DNA of 64,000 nt from JBEKOF01 sp049513975 (GTDB taxonomy: Bacteria; Verrucomicrobiota; Verrucomicrobiia; Limisphaerales; Palsa-1400): positions 1 to 64,000 of the forward strand of contig JBEKVM010000029.1 of assembly GCA_049513975.1 (NCBI GenBank), written 5' to 3'. The notes beneath the pieces are model-generated. The model made no database searches. It saw only the letters and a list, made by a program, of their open reading frames with translations, and had not been told where the DNA came from. The position numbers and the translations under genes were made by a program. Below, one piece after another: positions 9,353-17,395 of this stretch. Position 1 is the stretch's first letter. Each line of letters opens with the position of its first letter.

Positions 9353-10086
9353 TGGTGAAGACGCTCAAATTTGCCTTCGCTTTGGCCGTGGCAGCGGCCA
9401 GCATGGCCGCGCCATTTTGGGCCCAACATCGGGCGCGGGTTAAACTGAGCGCGGTGGAAAACACCCTCAGGCAGCAGGCCGGGGAGATGGCGCGGTTGTC
9501 CGCCGACAAGGAGCGTCTTTCCCATGAGGCCGCCCCGTCGCTCCCCAATGACCAACTCAAGGAATTGCTGCGCTTGCGCAATGAAGCGGGCCGGCTGCGG
9601 GAGACGGTGGCGGAAACGAAGACCCTGCGCGCGGCGCTGCAAAACGCCGGCCTGCCCAGCCCGGCGGAAGCGCCCGGCGGCGCAAATTATTGGCCGGCGG
9701 ATCAATTGGCCAACGCGGGCCGCGCCACCCCGGAGTCAACTTTAAAAACCAGCCTTTGGGCCTTGAAAAACGGCGACCTGAACACGGTGATTTCGTGCAT
9801 GGGGCCCGAGATGCGGGCGGCGATTGAGAATGAGGAGCAGAACAATGCCAACGCGGCGCAGGATATTGAGAAGGAGTTCAAGCAAATGGCGGCCGAAATG
9901 TTCTCCCAAACCACCGGTTTCCGCCTGGTGGAAGAAAAGGCCACCGCCCCCGATGAAATGACCATTCTGCTTTCCTACGAGGGACAAGGCGTGGCCCAGA
10001 AATTCCGGTTAAAAAAAGCGGGAAGCGATTGGACGGTGGAGGATGGCGGCCAGCCGGAGATATACGAGCCGGGCCAGCGCCTGTAA
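9349..10086 (+). CDS. Membrane-anchored coiled-coil protein, paralogue of the sigma tail
   Basis: 245 residues starting at ATG 9349, overlapping the sigma stop as ATGA, so translational coupling is likely. It has an N-terminal signal anchor (TLKFAFALAVAAASMAAPFW), a coiled coil of about 70 residues, and a C-terminal domain with STLKTSLWALKNGDLNTVIS and a polar beta-rich end. The coiled coil repeats phrases of the upstream sigma tail (ADKERLSHEA against ADNERLSHPA), so the two probably arose by duplication. No enzymatic motif is visible. A partner in the same signalling pathway is an inference from coupling and similarity. Confidence 0.8.
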   Translation: MMVKTLKFAFALAVAAASMAAPFWAQHRARVKLSAVENTLRQQAGEMARLSADKERLSHEAAPSLPNDQLKELLRLRNEAGRLRETVAETKTLRAALQNAGLPSPAEAPGGANYWPADQLANAGRATPESTLKTSLWALKNGDLNTVISCMGPEMRAAIENEEQNNANAAQDIEKEFKQMAAEMFSQTTGFRLVEEKATAPDEMTILLSYEGQGVAQKFRLKKAGSDWTVEDGGQPEIYEPGQRL

Positions 10087-10220
10087 GGCCGCCCGGCCGG
10101 CCACGCGCGGCGAAACCGAATGGAGCATGGAACAGGCCGGAGAGAAGTCAGGCGAATGATGGTCAGGGGAACAGAGCAATTTCATGAAAACTGCAGCCGC
10201 ACCGAAGCCGACCGAACGGC

Positions 10221-10260
10221 CCCCTCTCCCCGGCCCTCTCCTCCTGAGGAGGAGAGGGGG
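10221..10260. repeat. Palindromic CCTCTCC repeat
   Basis: A strong hairpin: the arm CCCTCTCCTCC pairs with GGAGGAGAGGG around a short TGA loop, preceded by CCCCTCTCCCCGG. It is the only structure seen in the 277-base gap between the coiled-coil gene and the regulator, and could act as a bidirectional terminator. The flanking text is related to 21719-21764. Confidence 0.6.
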
Positions 10261-10363
10261 AACTTCATTTCGGCTACATCATTTTTTAATGATGCTCTAT
10301 TGACTTGGCCCGGCGCGCAGTCCAGGCCACAGACTGCTCAGTAATCACCGGCTGGCGTTGCGC

Positions 10364-11053
10364 TCATTCCGGCAGGAAGCGGTAGCCCACGCCGCGCACG
10401 GTGTCGAGATATTTGGCGGCGACGCCCAGCTTTTCGCGGAGGCGGCGCATGTGGGTGTCCACGGTGCGGGTGTCAATATGGGTCTCGTATTCCCAAACGT
10501 CGCGGAGCAATTGCTCGCGGGACTGGACATGGCCGATGCGCTGGACGAGGACGGCGAGGAGTTTGAATTCTGTGGCGGTGAGTTCGACCCGCTTGCCTTT
10601 GACGGTGACGACATGGCGGGAGACGTCCAACTGGAGTGGGCCGAAGGAGAAGGCGTTGCGCGGGGCGGCCAGGGCCTGGCGCTCCTCCAGGCGTTTTTTG
10701 ACACGAAGGACCAGTTCGCGCGGGCTGAAGGGCTTGGGCACGTAATCGGTCGCGCCCAGTTCCAGGCCGACGATGCGGTCAATTTCGCCGGCGCGGGCGG
10801 TGAGCATGATGATGGGGATGGCGTTGGTTTTGGGGTCGCGCCGGAGCAGTTTGCAGACTTCCAAGCCGTCCATTTCGGGCAGCATCAAATCCAGCAAAAT
10901 CAAATCGGGGGAGGCGGAGCGGGCTTTGCGCAAGGCATCCGCGCCGTCCACCGCCGTCTCCACGAGGAAGCCGGCCTGGCCCAGATTGTAACTGACGAGA
11001 TCCAGGACATCCGGCTCGTCATCCACCACCAGAACTTTGGCTTTCACTCCCAT
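10364..11053 (-). CDS. PhoB/OmpR-type response regulator
   Basis: 229 residues from ATG 11053 (MGVKAKVLVVDDEPDVLDL). Receiver domain with the acidic pair in VVDDE, the phospho-acceptor Asp in LILLDLMLPEMDG, Thr in MLTARAGE and Lys in YVPKPFSPRE. The C-terminal winged helix ends TVDTHMRRLREKLG and YLDTVRGVGYRFLPE. It has no histidine kinase next to it, so it is an orphan in this window. The residue pattern is closest to PhoB-like regulators; its targets cannot be seen. Confidence 0.93.
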   Translation of the reverse strand: MGVKAKVLVVDDEPDVLDLVSYNLGQAGFLVETAVDGADALRKARSASPDLILLDLMLPEMDGLEVCKLLRRDPKTNAIPIIMLTARAGEIDRIVGLELGATDYVPKPFSPRELVLRVKKRLEERQALAAPRNAFSFGPLQLDVSRHVVTVKGKRVELTATEFKLLAVLVQRIGHVQSREQLLRDVWEYETHIDTRTVDTHMRRLREKLGVAAKYLDTVRGVGYRFLPE

Positions 11054-11129
11054 ATCATTCCTCAAAAGTTGTGCCGCGCACAACGGCGGCACGGTGACAA
11101 ATCGGTTACAAACGTGTGGCTTTGGCGGG

Positions 11130-11246
11130 GGGCGCATCTTGATACAACCACCATTGGATGGATGGAACCCCTCACCCTAACCCTCTCCCCACTTCGTGGG
11201 GCGAGGGAATTGGCAAATCGCATGGTGGTGGTATCAAGATGCGCCC
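11130..11246. mobile_element. 117-bp MITE-like element, copy 1
   Basis: It begins GGGCGCATCTTGATAC and ends with the reverse complement GTATCAAGATGCGCCC; the inverted repeat extends with one mismatch to about 23 bp. The middle holds CCCTCACCCTAACCCTCTCC and a CCCCACTTCGTGGGG hairpin. It is flanked by TTGGCGGG at 11122-11129 and 11247-11254, an apparent target duplication. A second copy of the same length lies at 27431. It has no coding capacity and would depend on a transposase elsewhere. Confidence 0.85.
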
Positions 11247-11364
11247 TTGGCGGGGGGATGAGACGTTTTGGCCTTGCCCGCGGTTGGAGGGAGACATAAT
11301 TTCAGGGCCGTCCACGCAGGTTTGACGGGCGAAAAGAGCGAAGGCCCGTGGCGCGGAATTTTCT

Positions 11365-11898
11365 GTGAAGACATCGCCGAAACTTTTCAGGGGATTTGGC
11401 AAAGGGGCCGGCGCCATCCTTCTGGTCGCGCTGGCGGTGGAAGCGGGGTCCGCGCCCGGCGGCGATTGGTCCGGCTGGAAACCGATGGCCGAAGGCGGAG
11501 CGGTCGTGGAAATCGCGCCGGACACCGTTGCGCCCCTGGATGGGCCAAAGACAAATTCATGGCGGCTGACGGTCAAGAATACCGGCCATCGGGCCGGCAT
11601 GGTCAGCGGTGAAACCGGAGAAGCAACCGTGCAGGCGGGGCAATGGTATGATCTGTCGTTTTATGCCTCGACCGAGGCCGGCAAGCATTTCGCGCTGACG
11701 GTTTCGCTGGAAAGCGCGGACGGAAAGACGGTCGGGGCGCGGGCCACCCTGCCCGAGGTCGGCGGTCGGTGGACCGAATACCATCTGGCGCTGCAGGCCC
11801 GTCAAGCCGCGCCGCAATGCCGGATGGTGATCACCCTGGCCGAGACGGGAACGATCCGGCTCGGCGTCATTACGCTGGTTCCCCGGAAAAACCTTTAG
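11365..11898 (+). CDS. Secreted carbohydrate-binding-like protein
   Basis: 177 residues from a GTG start, with an N-terminal signal (GAGAILLVALAVEAGSAPGG). The rest is one beta-sandwich-like domain reminiscent of CBM4/9 modules: 'WRLTVKNTGHRAGMVSG', GQWYDLSFYAST, ALTVSLESADGKTVG and WTEYHLALQA. It has no catalytic domain and precedes the GH43 arabinanase by 11 bases on the same strand, so it may help hold the same polysaccharide. Family assignment is tentative. Confidence 0.65.
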   Translation: MKTSPKLFRGFGKGAGAILLVALAVEAGSAPGGDWSGWKPMAEGGAVVEIAPDTVAPLDGPKTNSWRLTVKNTGHRAGMVSGETGEATVQAGQWYDLSFYASTEAGKHFALTVSLESADGKTVGARATLPEVGGRWTEYHLALQARQAAPQCRMVITLAETGTIRLGVITLVPRKNL

Positions 11899-11909
11899 AA
11901 ACCAAGGCC

Positions 11910-12968
11910 ATGATTAGAAAATTCTGTGGCAGGGCGGGCATCGTTGTCATCGGGTTAGTATTGACGATGTGGCCGCGTCCGGCGGTGTTGCCGGTGTCCG
12001 CGCAAACGCCGCCGGGCGGCGCGCCGGGGACAAATTCCGCGGTGGCGTCGCCGCTGGCGCCGTTCGTCATCCAGAATGTCGCGGTGCATGACCCGTCCAC
12101 CATTGTGAAATGCAAGGACGAGTTTTGGGTTTTTTATACCGGACGCGGCGTGCCGTGCTATCACTCAAAAGACCTGGTGAAATGGGAGCGGGGGCCGGCG
12201 GTCTTCACCAATGCGCCGGGCTGGGTGGCGGAAAAGGTGCCGGCCAACCGGCGGCTGGATTATTGGGCGCCGGACGTGGCACGGGTGGGGGACCGGTATT
12301 TTCTGTATTACTCGGCGTCGAGTTTCGGGAAGAACACCTCCGGGATCGGGCTGGCGACGAACCCCACGCTGGACCCCGGCGACCCAGCCTATCATTGGAC
12401 GGATGAGGGGCTGGTGATCGCGTCCGGCCCGAAGGATGATTACAACACGATAGACCCGGCCATCTTCCATGACGCCGACGGAAGTCTGTGGCTGTCGTTC
12501 GGCTCGTTTTGGAGCGGCATCCGGCTGATCCAACTGGATCGGGACAGCGGCAAGCGGATCACGCCGGATTATCCGGTGTTGTCGCTGGCGCATTACGACT
12601 CGATAGAGGCGTCCTATCTTTACCAGCGGGGCGGCTATTATTATTTGTTTGTGGATTGGGGGATGTGCTGCCGCGGGGCGAACAGCACCTACAACATCCG
12701 GCTGGGGCGGAGCCGGCAGATCACCGGGCCGTATCTGGACAAGGAGGGAGTGAACATGCTGGACGGAGGGGGCAGCCTGTTTCTGGACACGACGGGGCCG
12801 CTGGTCGGGCCGGGCCACGCCGGGATAATAGTTGACAACGGCACGAACTGGTTCAGTTGCCATTTTGAAGCCGACGGGACGGGGCGGCGCGGATCGGTGC
12901 TGGCCATGCTGCCGCTGCATTGGAAGGCCGACGGCTGGCCGGAACTGGACACCAAGGCGGCGAAATAA
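11910..12968 (+). CDS. Secreted GH43 arabinan-type hydrolase
   Basis: 352 residues from ATG 11910, with a hydrophobic signal (GIVVIGLV.. to SAQT). The five-bladed propeller shows the three acidic residues of family 43: Asp in VAVHDPSTI (base), Asp in YNTIDPAIFHDADG and Glu in DSIEASYLYQRGGYYYLF. The phrases LDYWAPDVARVGDRYFLYYS and GSFWSGIRLIQLD match endo-1,5-alpha-L-arabinanases. With the GH51 remnant at 25951 it suggests past or present arabinan use. Confidence 0.9.
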   Translation: MIRKFCGRAGIVVIGLVLTMWPRPAVLPVSAQTPPGGAPGTNSAVASPLAPFVIQNVAVHDPSTIVKCKDEFWVFYTGRGVPCYHSKDLVKWERGPAVFTNAPGWVAEKVPANRRLDYWAPDVARVGDRYFLYYSASSFGKNTSGIGLATNPTLDPGDPAYHWTDEGLVIASGPKDDYNTIDPAIFHDADGSLWLSFGSFWSGIRLIQLDRDSGKRITPDYPVLSLAHYDSIEASYLYQRGGYYYLFVDWGMCCRGANSTYNIRLGRSRQITGPYLDKEGVNMLDGGGSLFLDTTGPLVGPGHAGIIVDNGTNWFSCHFEADGTGRRGSVLAMLPLHWKADGWPELDTKAAK

Positions 12969-12975
12969 TCCCACC

Positions 12976-14439
12976 ATGAATCAGCCTCCAGCCGGATTTA
13001 GTTTTCAACAGGCCGCCCGGAACGCCCTCTTGCGGGCCGGATTCAAGCCGGATTTTCCCGCGCCCGTCCTGGCGCAGGTGAAGGCGTTGCCGGATAGTCC
13101 TCCCGCCCCGTCCGGCGGTGATTTGCGCGATCGGCTCTGGTCGAGCATTGACAACCCGGACTCGCGCGATCTGGACCAGGTGGAATGGGCGGAACGGCTG
13201 CCCGATGGCAACATCCGGGTGCTGGTGGGCGTCGCGGACGTGGATGCGGTGGTGAAGAGCGGCACGCCGGCCGATCTGCACGCCCGGGACAACGCCACGT
13301 CGGTCTATACCGGCGGGCCGGTTTTTTCCATGCTGCCGGAAAGGCTTTCCACGGATTTGACCTCGCTGCGTCAAGATGAAGACCGGGCGGCGCTGATCAT
13401 GGAGTTTGTGATGGGCGCGGAAGGGGAGGTCAAGTGCGCGGACGTCCGCACGGCGAGGTTGCGCAACAAGGCGCGGTTGAATTACGACCAAGCGGGCCAG
13501 TGGCTGGACGGAAAGGCCGGGGCTCCCTGTGAAGGCGCCGCCCCGGCGGGCCTGTGCGAACAATTGCGCTTGCAGCAGGAGGCCAGCCAGCGCTTGAAGC
13601 GGTTCCGCGAGGAACGCGGCGCGCTGACGCTGGGCGACGTGGAAAGCGTGCCCATCGTGGTGGACGACCAGGTGCAGCGGTTCGCGATTTTGCAGGAGAA
13701 TTCGGCGCGGGACATCATCGAAAGTTTCATGATAGCGGCCAACGTGGCCATGGCGCGGTTTCTGCGGGAGCGGAATTCGCCCTGTCTGCGGCGGGTGGTG
13801 CGGACGCCCAAACGCTGGGACCGCATCCAGGAAATCGCCGGGCAACTGGGCTTCAAATTGCCGACGGATCCCGACCCGAAGGCGCTGGGGGAATTTTTGG
13901 AGCAAAGGAGGCAGGCCGATGCGATCCGTTTTCCCGAGTTGTCGCTGGCGATTTTGAAATCGCTGGGACCGGGGGTATATGTGGTGGAACGGCCGGGAAC
14001 GGAGCACGAAGGGCATTTCGGACTGGCGCTCAACGATTACTCGCATTCCACGGCGCCGAACCGGCGCTACGCGGATTTGGCGATGCAACGGCTGTTGAAG
14101 GCGAGCCTGAGCGGCGGCGCGGCGCCATATACGGAAGCCGAGCTGTCCGGTCTGGCCGATCACTGCACGGAGCGGGAGTCTGCGGCGCGGAAGGTGGAAC
14201 GGTTCATGAAAAAGGTGGCGGCGGCGGCGATGCTGGCTTCGCAAATCGGGCAGGATTTTGAGGCGATTGTCACCGGCGCCTCGGAGAAGGGAACCTACGC
14301 GCGGTTGCTGAAGGTGCCGGCGGAAGGCCGGATTGTCCGTGGCGAAAGGGGGCTGGATGTGGGCGAGACAACCCGGGTGCGCCTGCTGGGGGTGAACGCG
14401 GAGCGTGGATTTATTGATTTCGAGCGCATCGCGGGTTAG
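12976..14439 (+). CDS. RNB-domain exoribonuclease (RNase II/R family)
   Basis: 487 residues from ATG 12976. It is essentially a lone RNB catalytic domain: 'LRDRLWSSIDNPDSRDLDQ' with VLVGVADVDAVV supplies the metal-binding acids, then NVAMARFL and the family signature YSHSTAPNRRYADLAMQRLL. The N-terminal cold-shock domains of RNase R are absent and only a short C-terminal S1-like segment remains, so it resembles the short RNB proteins of several phyla. Likely role: 3'-to-5' RNA degradation or trimming. Its stop overlaps the convergent receptor gene by 4 bases. Confidence 0.88.
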   Translation: MNQPPAGFSFQQAARNALLRAGFKPDFPAPVLAQVKALPDSPPAPSGGDLRDRLWSSIDNPDSRDLDQVEWAERLPDGNIRVLVGVADVDAVVKSGTPADLHARDNATSVYTGGPVFSMLPERLSTDLTSLRQDEDRAALIMEFVMGAEGEVKCADVRTARLRNKARLNYDQAGQWLDGKAGAPCEGAAPAGLCEQLRLQQEASQRLKRFREERGALTLGDVESVPIVVDDQVQRFAILQENSARDIIESFMIAANVAMARFLRERNSPCLRRVVRTPKRWDRIQEIAGQLGFKLPTDPDPKALGEFLEQRRQADAIRFPELSLAILKSLGPGVYVVERPGTEHEGHFGLALNDYSHSTAPNRRYADLAMQRLLKASLSGGAAPYTEAELSGLADHCTERESAARKVERFMKKVAAAAMLASQIGQDFEAIVTGASEKGTYARLLKVPAEGRIVRGERGLDVGETTRVRLLGVNAERGFIDFERIAG

Positions 14440-16550
14440 AAGCGCGCGGTGAGGGCGACGCCCCAGGTTTCCGGATCGCCGGGCTGGAGGATCAAGGAAC
14501 TGAAGCCGGAGGCGGAAGCGGGGCCGGCGCCAAAGTTTTGGGCGTTGCTGAAGTAATGGCGGTCGAAAACATTTCGAGCGAACAAACAAGCTTCAAAATT
14601 CCTGGTCTGGAAACCAATCTGCAGGTTGACCAGTTCATAGGAATCTTGCACGGTTGGCCCGGCCAGAGGGGCGCCGGTGTCGTCCAGGTGATAGCGTCCG
14701 ATGCCAATGACGTCGCCGCGAACATAGGTGCGCCATGGAAGGCGATACGTGGCGGACAAATCGGCGGTAAATTCAGGGACGAAGCTGATGGGGTGGCCGG
14801 CGAGTTGGACGGGGAGGCCGCTGCTGGTGTCAAGAAAATTTTCGTAAGTGGCGCAAGTGTAACCGGCCGCGGCGCTCAACTCCAGGTCTTCCACCGGTTT
14901 GGCGGTGAGTTCCAGTTCCGCCCCGTAGCTGACGGCGCGATGGGCATTGAGCAGGCTGGCGATGAGGGGGTCCAGAGGCGAGACCCTGATGACCTGACAG
15001 CCCCTGGTGTCGGTGTAAAACAAGGCCGCCCGGGTGGTGTATTTGTTGTCGTCACACGAGTTTTTGAGGCCCAATTCGTACTGCCAGGATCTGGCGGGCT
15101 GATAGGCATTATTGTTGATGAAGGAATTGAACCCGCCGCTTTGATAACCCTGGGCGACGCTGGCGTAGATTTCAGTTTGGGGCGTGAAATGCCAGGCGGC
15201 GGCAAACTTGGGCTGCACGGCGGAGAAGTCGGCGGAGGAATTAACGGGGGCCGGGCCGCCCAACGGGTTGACCACCGAGCCGTGGATGGACCGGTCGTCA
15301 AAAGTGGCGCGGAGTCCGGCGGTTAAATCCAGTTTTTCAAAGAGCGTGTAAGTGCCCTGTCCAAACCCGGCATAGGTTTGCCCGTCGGAATCGGTCACGC
15401 TGGGGGTGCCGCCGACGTAGCCGGAATCGGCGCGGAGGTCGTTGTCCAGGAAATAGAAGCCGGCCAGCCATTTGAAGGTGTCGGCGGTGTCGGGAGATTT
15501 CACGTGGAGCTCCTCGCCCCATTGTTCGAGGCGCGGCCGGGTGAAGCCTTCGGCGATGGGCAGGGCGGAAAAATCAAAGTCTTGCAACAGATTCTGCTTC
15601 CAATCCCGGTGGGTGGCGACCGAGGAGATGAGGGCCGGGCCGGTGTCGTAGGAAATTTTGAGGGCCTGATTGTCATCGGCGGCGTTGACGAAGCCGTCCA
15701 CATTGCGATTGACGGCGAAGGGGCTGGGATCGGGCGGGACCGGCAGGGCCGGCGGAGCGGCAAAGGTAAAAGGGCCGGGGCGGTAGGTGGGGACAAATCC
15801 GTCATGGAACCGTTCCCCCGTGGCGGTGAAGGCGATTTTCCACGGTTCGCCGGGCGTCCAAATCAGTTCGGCCCGGCCGCTGAGTGTATCCTGCGTGTCC
15901 GGGTAATCATGGAGGAAGAGGTTGTGGACGTAGCCATCGCGAAAGCCGTAAAGGCCGGACAGATTCAAATAGAGTTGATTGTTGATGAGCGCGCCGCCGG
16001 CGCCGAGTTGATAACTCTGCGCGTTGTAATCGCCAAAACTGAGCGTGCCGGAGCCGTGCCAGTCGTTGCCGGGTTGCCTGGTGGTGATGTTCATGACGCC
16101 GCCCATGCCGCTCGCGCCGTAAAGCGTTCCTTGCTCGCCGCGGGCGAACTGAATGCCGGCCACGTCGTAGAGCGGCATGGCCCGGGAATTGAGATCGAAA
16201 TAGGGAACATCGTCCACGTACATGCCGAGGACCGGTTCGCCGACGCCGAAACTGTTTTCGCGCAAGCCGCGGATGGAGAACTTGGGGGTGCGGTCGTCAT
16301 TGGCGCCGAACACCGTGAGATTGGGCGTCTGGGCGGACAGGTCGCGGACGGAAGTGATTTCGCCGGGGCGCACCTCCTCGCCGGAGACCAGGGTGGTGGC
16401 GCTGCTGTCGGCCTGGGGAATGGGGGCGATGGAGACGCCTTCGACGGTGACGGGGGGCAATTGGCGGGTCTCGTTGGTGGGTTGGGCCGCGAGGGAAAAG
16501 AGGCCGAGATGAAGCAAGCCGGCAAGGGCGGCGGTCTTGAGATATTTCAT
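14436..16550 (-). CDS. TonB-dependent outer-membrane receptor
   Basis: 704 residues from ATG 16550. Signal peptide (TAALAGLLHLGLFSLAAQ), a TonB-box-like stretch PPVTVEGVS, then a plug domain with NLTVFGANDDRTPKFSIRGL, VDDVPYFDLNS and QGTLYGASGMGGVMNI, and a 22-strand-type barrel ending in Arg-Phe. The barrel resembles siderophore or other small-ligand receptors rather than SusC-type glycan importers. No TonB, transport or sensor genes adjoin it, so the ligand is unknown. Confidence 0.93.
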   Translation of the reverse strand: MKYLKTAALAGLLHLGLFSLAAQPTNETRQLPPVTVEGVSIAPIPQADSSATTLVSGEEVRPGEITSVRDLSAQTPNLTVFGANDDRTPKFSIRGLRENSFGVGEPVLGMYVDDVPYFDLNSRAMPLYDVAGIQFARGEQGTLYGASGMGGVMNITTRQPGNDWHGSGTLSFGDYNAQSYQLGAGGALINNQLYLNLSGLYGFRDGYVHNLFLHDYPDTQDTLSGRAELIWTPGEPWKIAFTATGERFHDGFVPTYRPGPFTFAAPPALPVPPDPSPFAVNRNVDGFVNAADDNQALKISYDTGPALISSVATHRDWKQNLLQDFDFSALPIAEGFTRPRLEQWGEELHVKSPDTADTFKWLAGFYFLDNDLRADSGYVGGTPSVTDSDGQTYAGFGQGTYTLFEKLDLTAGLRATFDDRSIHGSVVNPLGGPAPVNSSADFSAVQPKFAAAWHFTPQTEIYASVAQGYQSGGFNSFINNNAYQPARSWQYELGLKNSCDDNKYTTRAALFYTDTRGCQVIRVSPLDPLIASLLNAHRAVSYGAELELTAKPVEDLELSAAAGYTCATYENFLDTSSGLPVQLAGHPISFVPEFTADLSATYRLPWRTYVRGDVIGIGRYHLDDTGAPLAGPTVQDSYELVNLQIGFQTRNFEACLFARNVFDRHYFSNAQNFGAGPASASGFSSLILQPGDPETWGVALTARF

Positions 16551-16666
16551 TTTATTGACGTGTCCTGCTTGAAACGCGCGGATAAAACCAGCCCGGCGCG
16601 GGAATTGCAATGAATTTTTTGGCTTGATTTGGCGTGATTGGAATGGCTCATGTTTTTTGATGAATC

Positions 16667-17287
16667 ATGCCGGATAATTTCGCCCTGCTGAACGAGCCGC
16701 GCCGGCCCTGGCTGGATGCGGCGTTGCTGAAACAAAAGTTTCTCGCCCTTTCGTCTGAAATTCACCCGGACCGCGCGCACGAGGCGGGGGAAGCGGCACG
16801 GGAGGCCGCGACGCGCTGTTTTGCGGAGGTGAACGCGGCCTGGCAATGCCTGCGGGAACCGAAGGAGCGGCTGGGACATTTGCTGGAATTGGAATTGGGG
16901 GCGCGGCCCGCGGACGCGCAGGATGTGCCGGCGGCGGCGATGGATTTGTTTTTTGAAACGGGCCGGATTTGCCGGGAGACGGACGCGTTTTTGGCGGCGA
17001 AAGGGAAAACCAGCTCGCCAGTGGTCAAGGCGCAAATGTTCGGGCGGGGAATGGAACTGGCCGGACAGTTGAACGGGCTGCAGCAAGTCATCCAACGGCG
17101 GCGGGAGGAGTTGCTGGCGGAGCTGCCGGGTCTGAATGCGGCGTGGGAGGCGGCGCCGGCGGCGGGGACGGCGGAGCGGGCGGCGGCGCTGCCGCTGGAG
17201 TCGCTGGAGCGGGTGTACCGGATGTTGAGCTACATCGCGCGCTGGACCGGACAAATCGAGGAACGGGTGGTGCAGCTTTCGTTTTGA
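16667..17287 (+). CDS. hscB: HscB-like J-domain co-chaperone
   Basis: 206 residues. The J domain at about 1-80 carries the HPD triad (LSSEIHPDRAHE) and 'AAREAATRCFAEVNAAWQCL'. The C-terminal three-helix domain (about 90-206) fits HscB, which delivers IscU to the Hsp70 partner in iron-sulfur cluster assembly. No isc genes are adjacent. Its last 149 bases are duplicated at 21543-21691 (about 88% identical by eye). Confidence 0.83.
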   Translation: MPDNFALLNEPRRPWLDAALLKQKFLALSSEIHPDRAHEAGEAAREAATRCFAEVNAAWQCLREPKERLGHLLELELGARPADAQDVPAAAMDLFFETGRICRETDAFLAAKGKTSSPVVKAQMFGRGMELAGQLNGLQQVIQRRREELLAELPGLNAAWEAAPAAGTAERAAALPLESLERVYRMLSYIARWTGQIEERVVQLSF

Positions 17288-17395
17288 GCCGCAGGCGGGC
17301 AGTCAGGATATAAGGATTATTACTTGAATGTTTGGCAGGGACGTGGTTAACTAACTTTGAAGAGAGAAAGCCCTCGACTTAAGGAGAGACGCATC

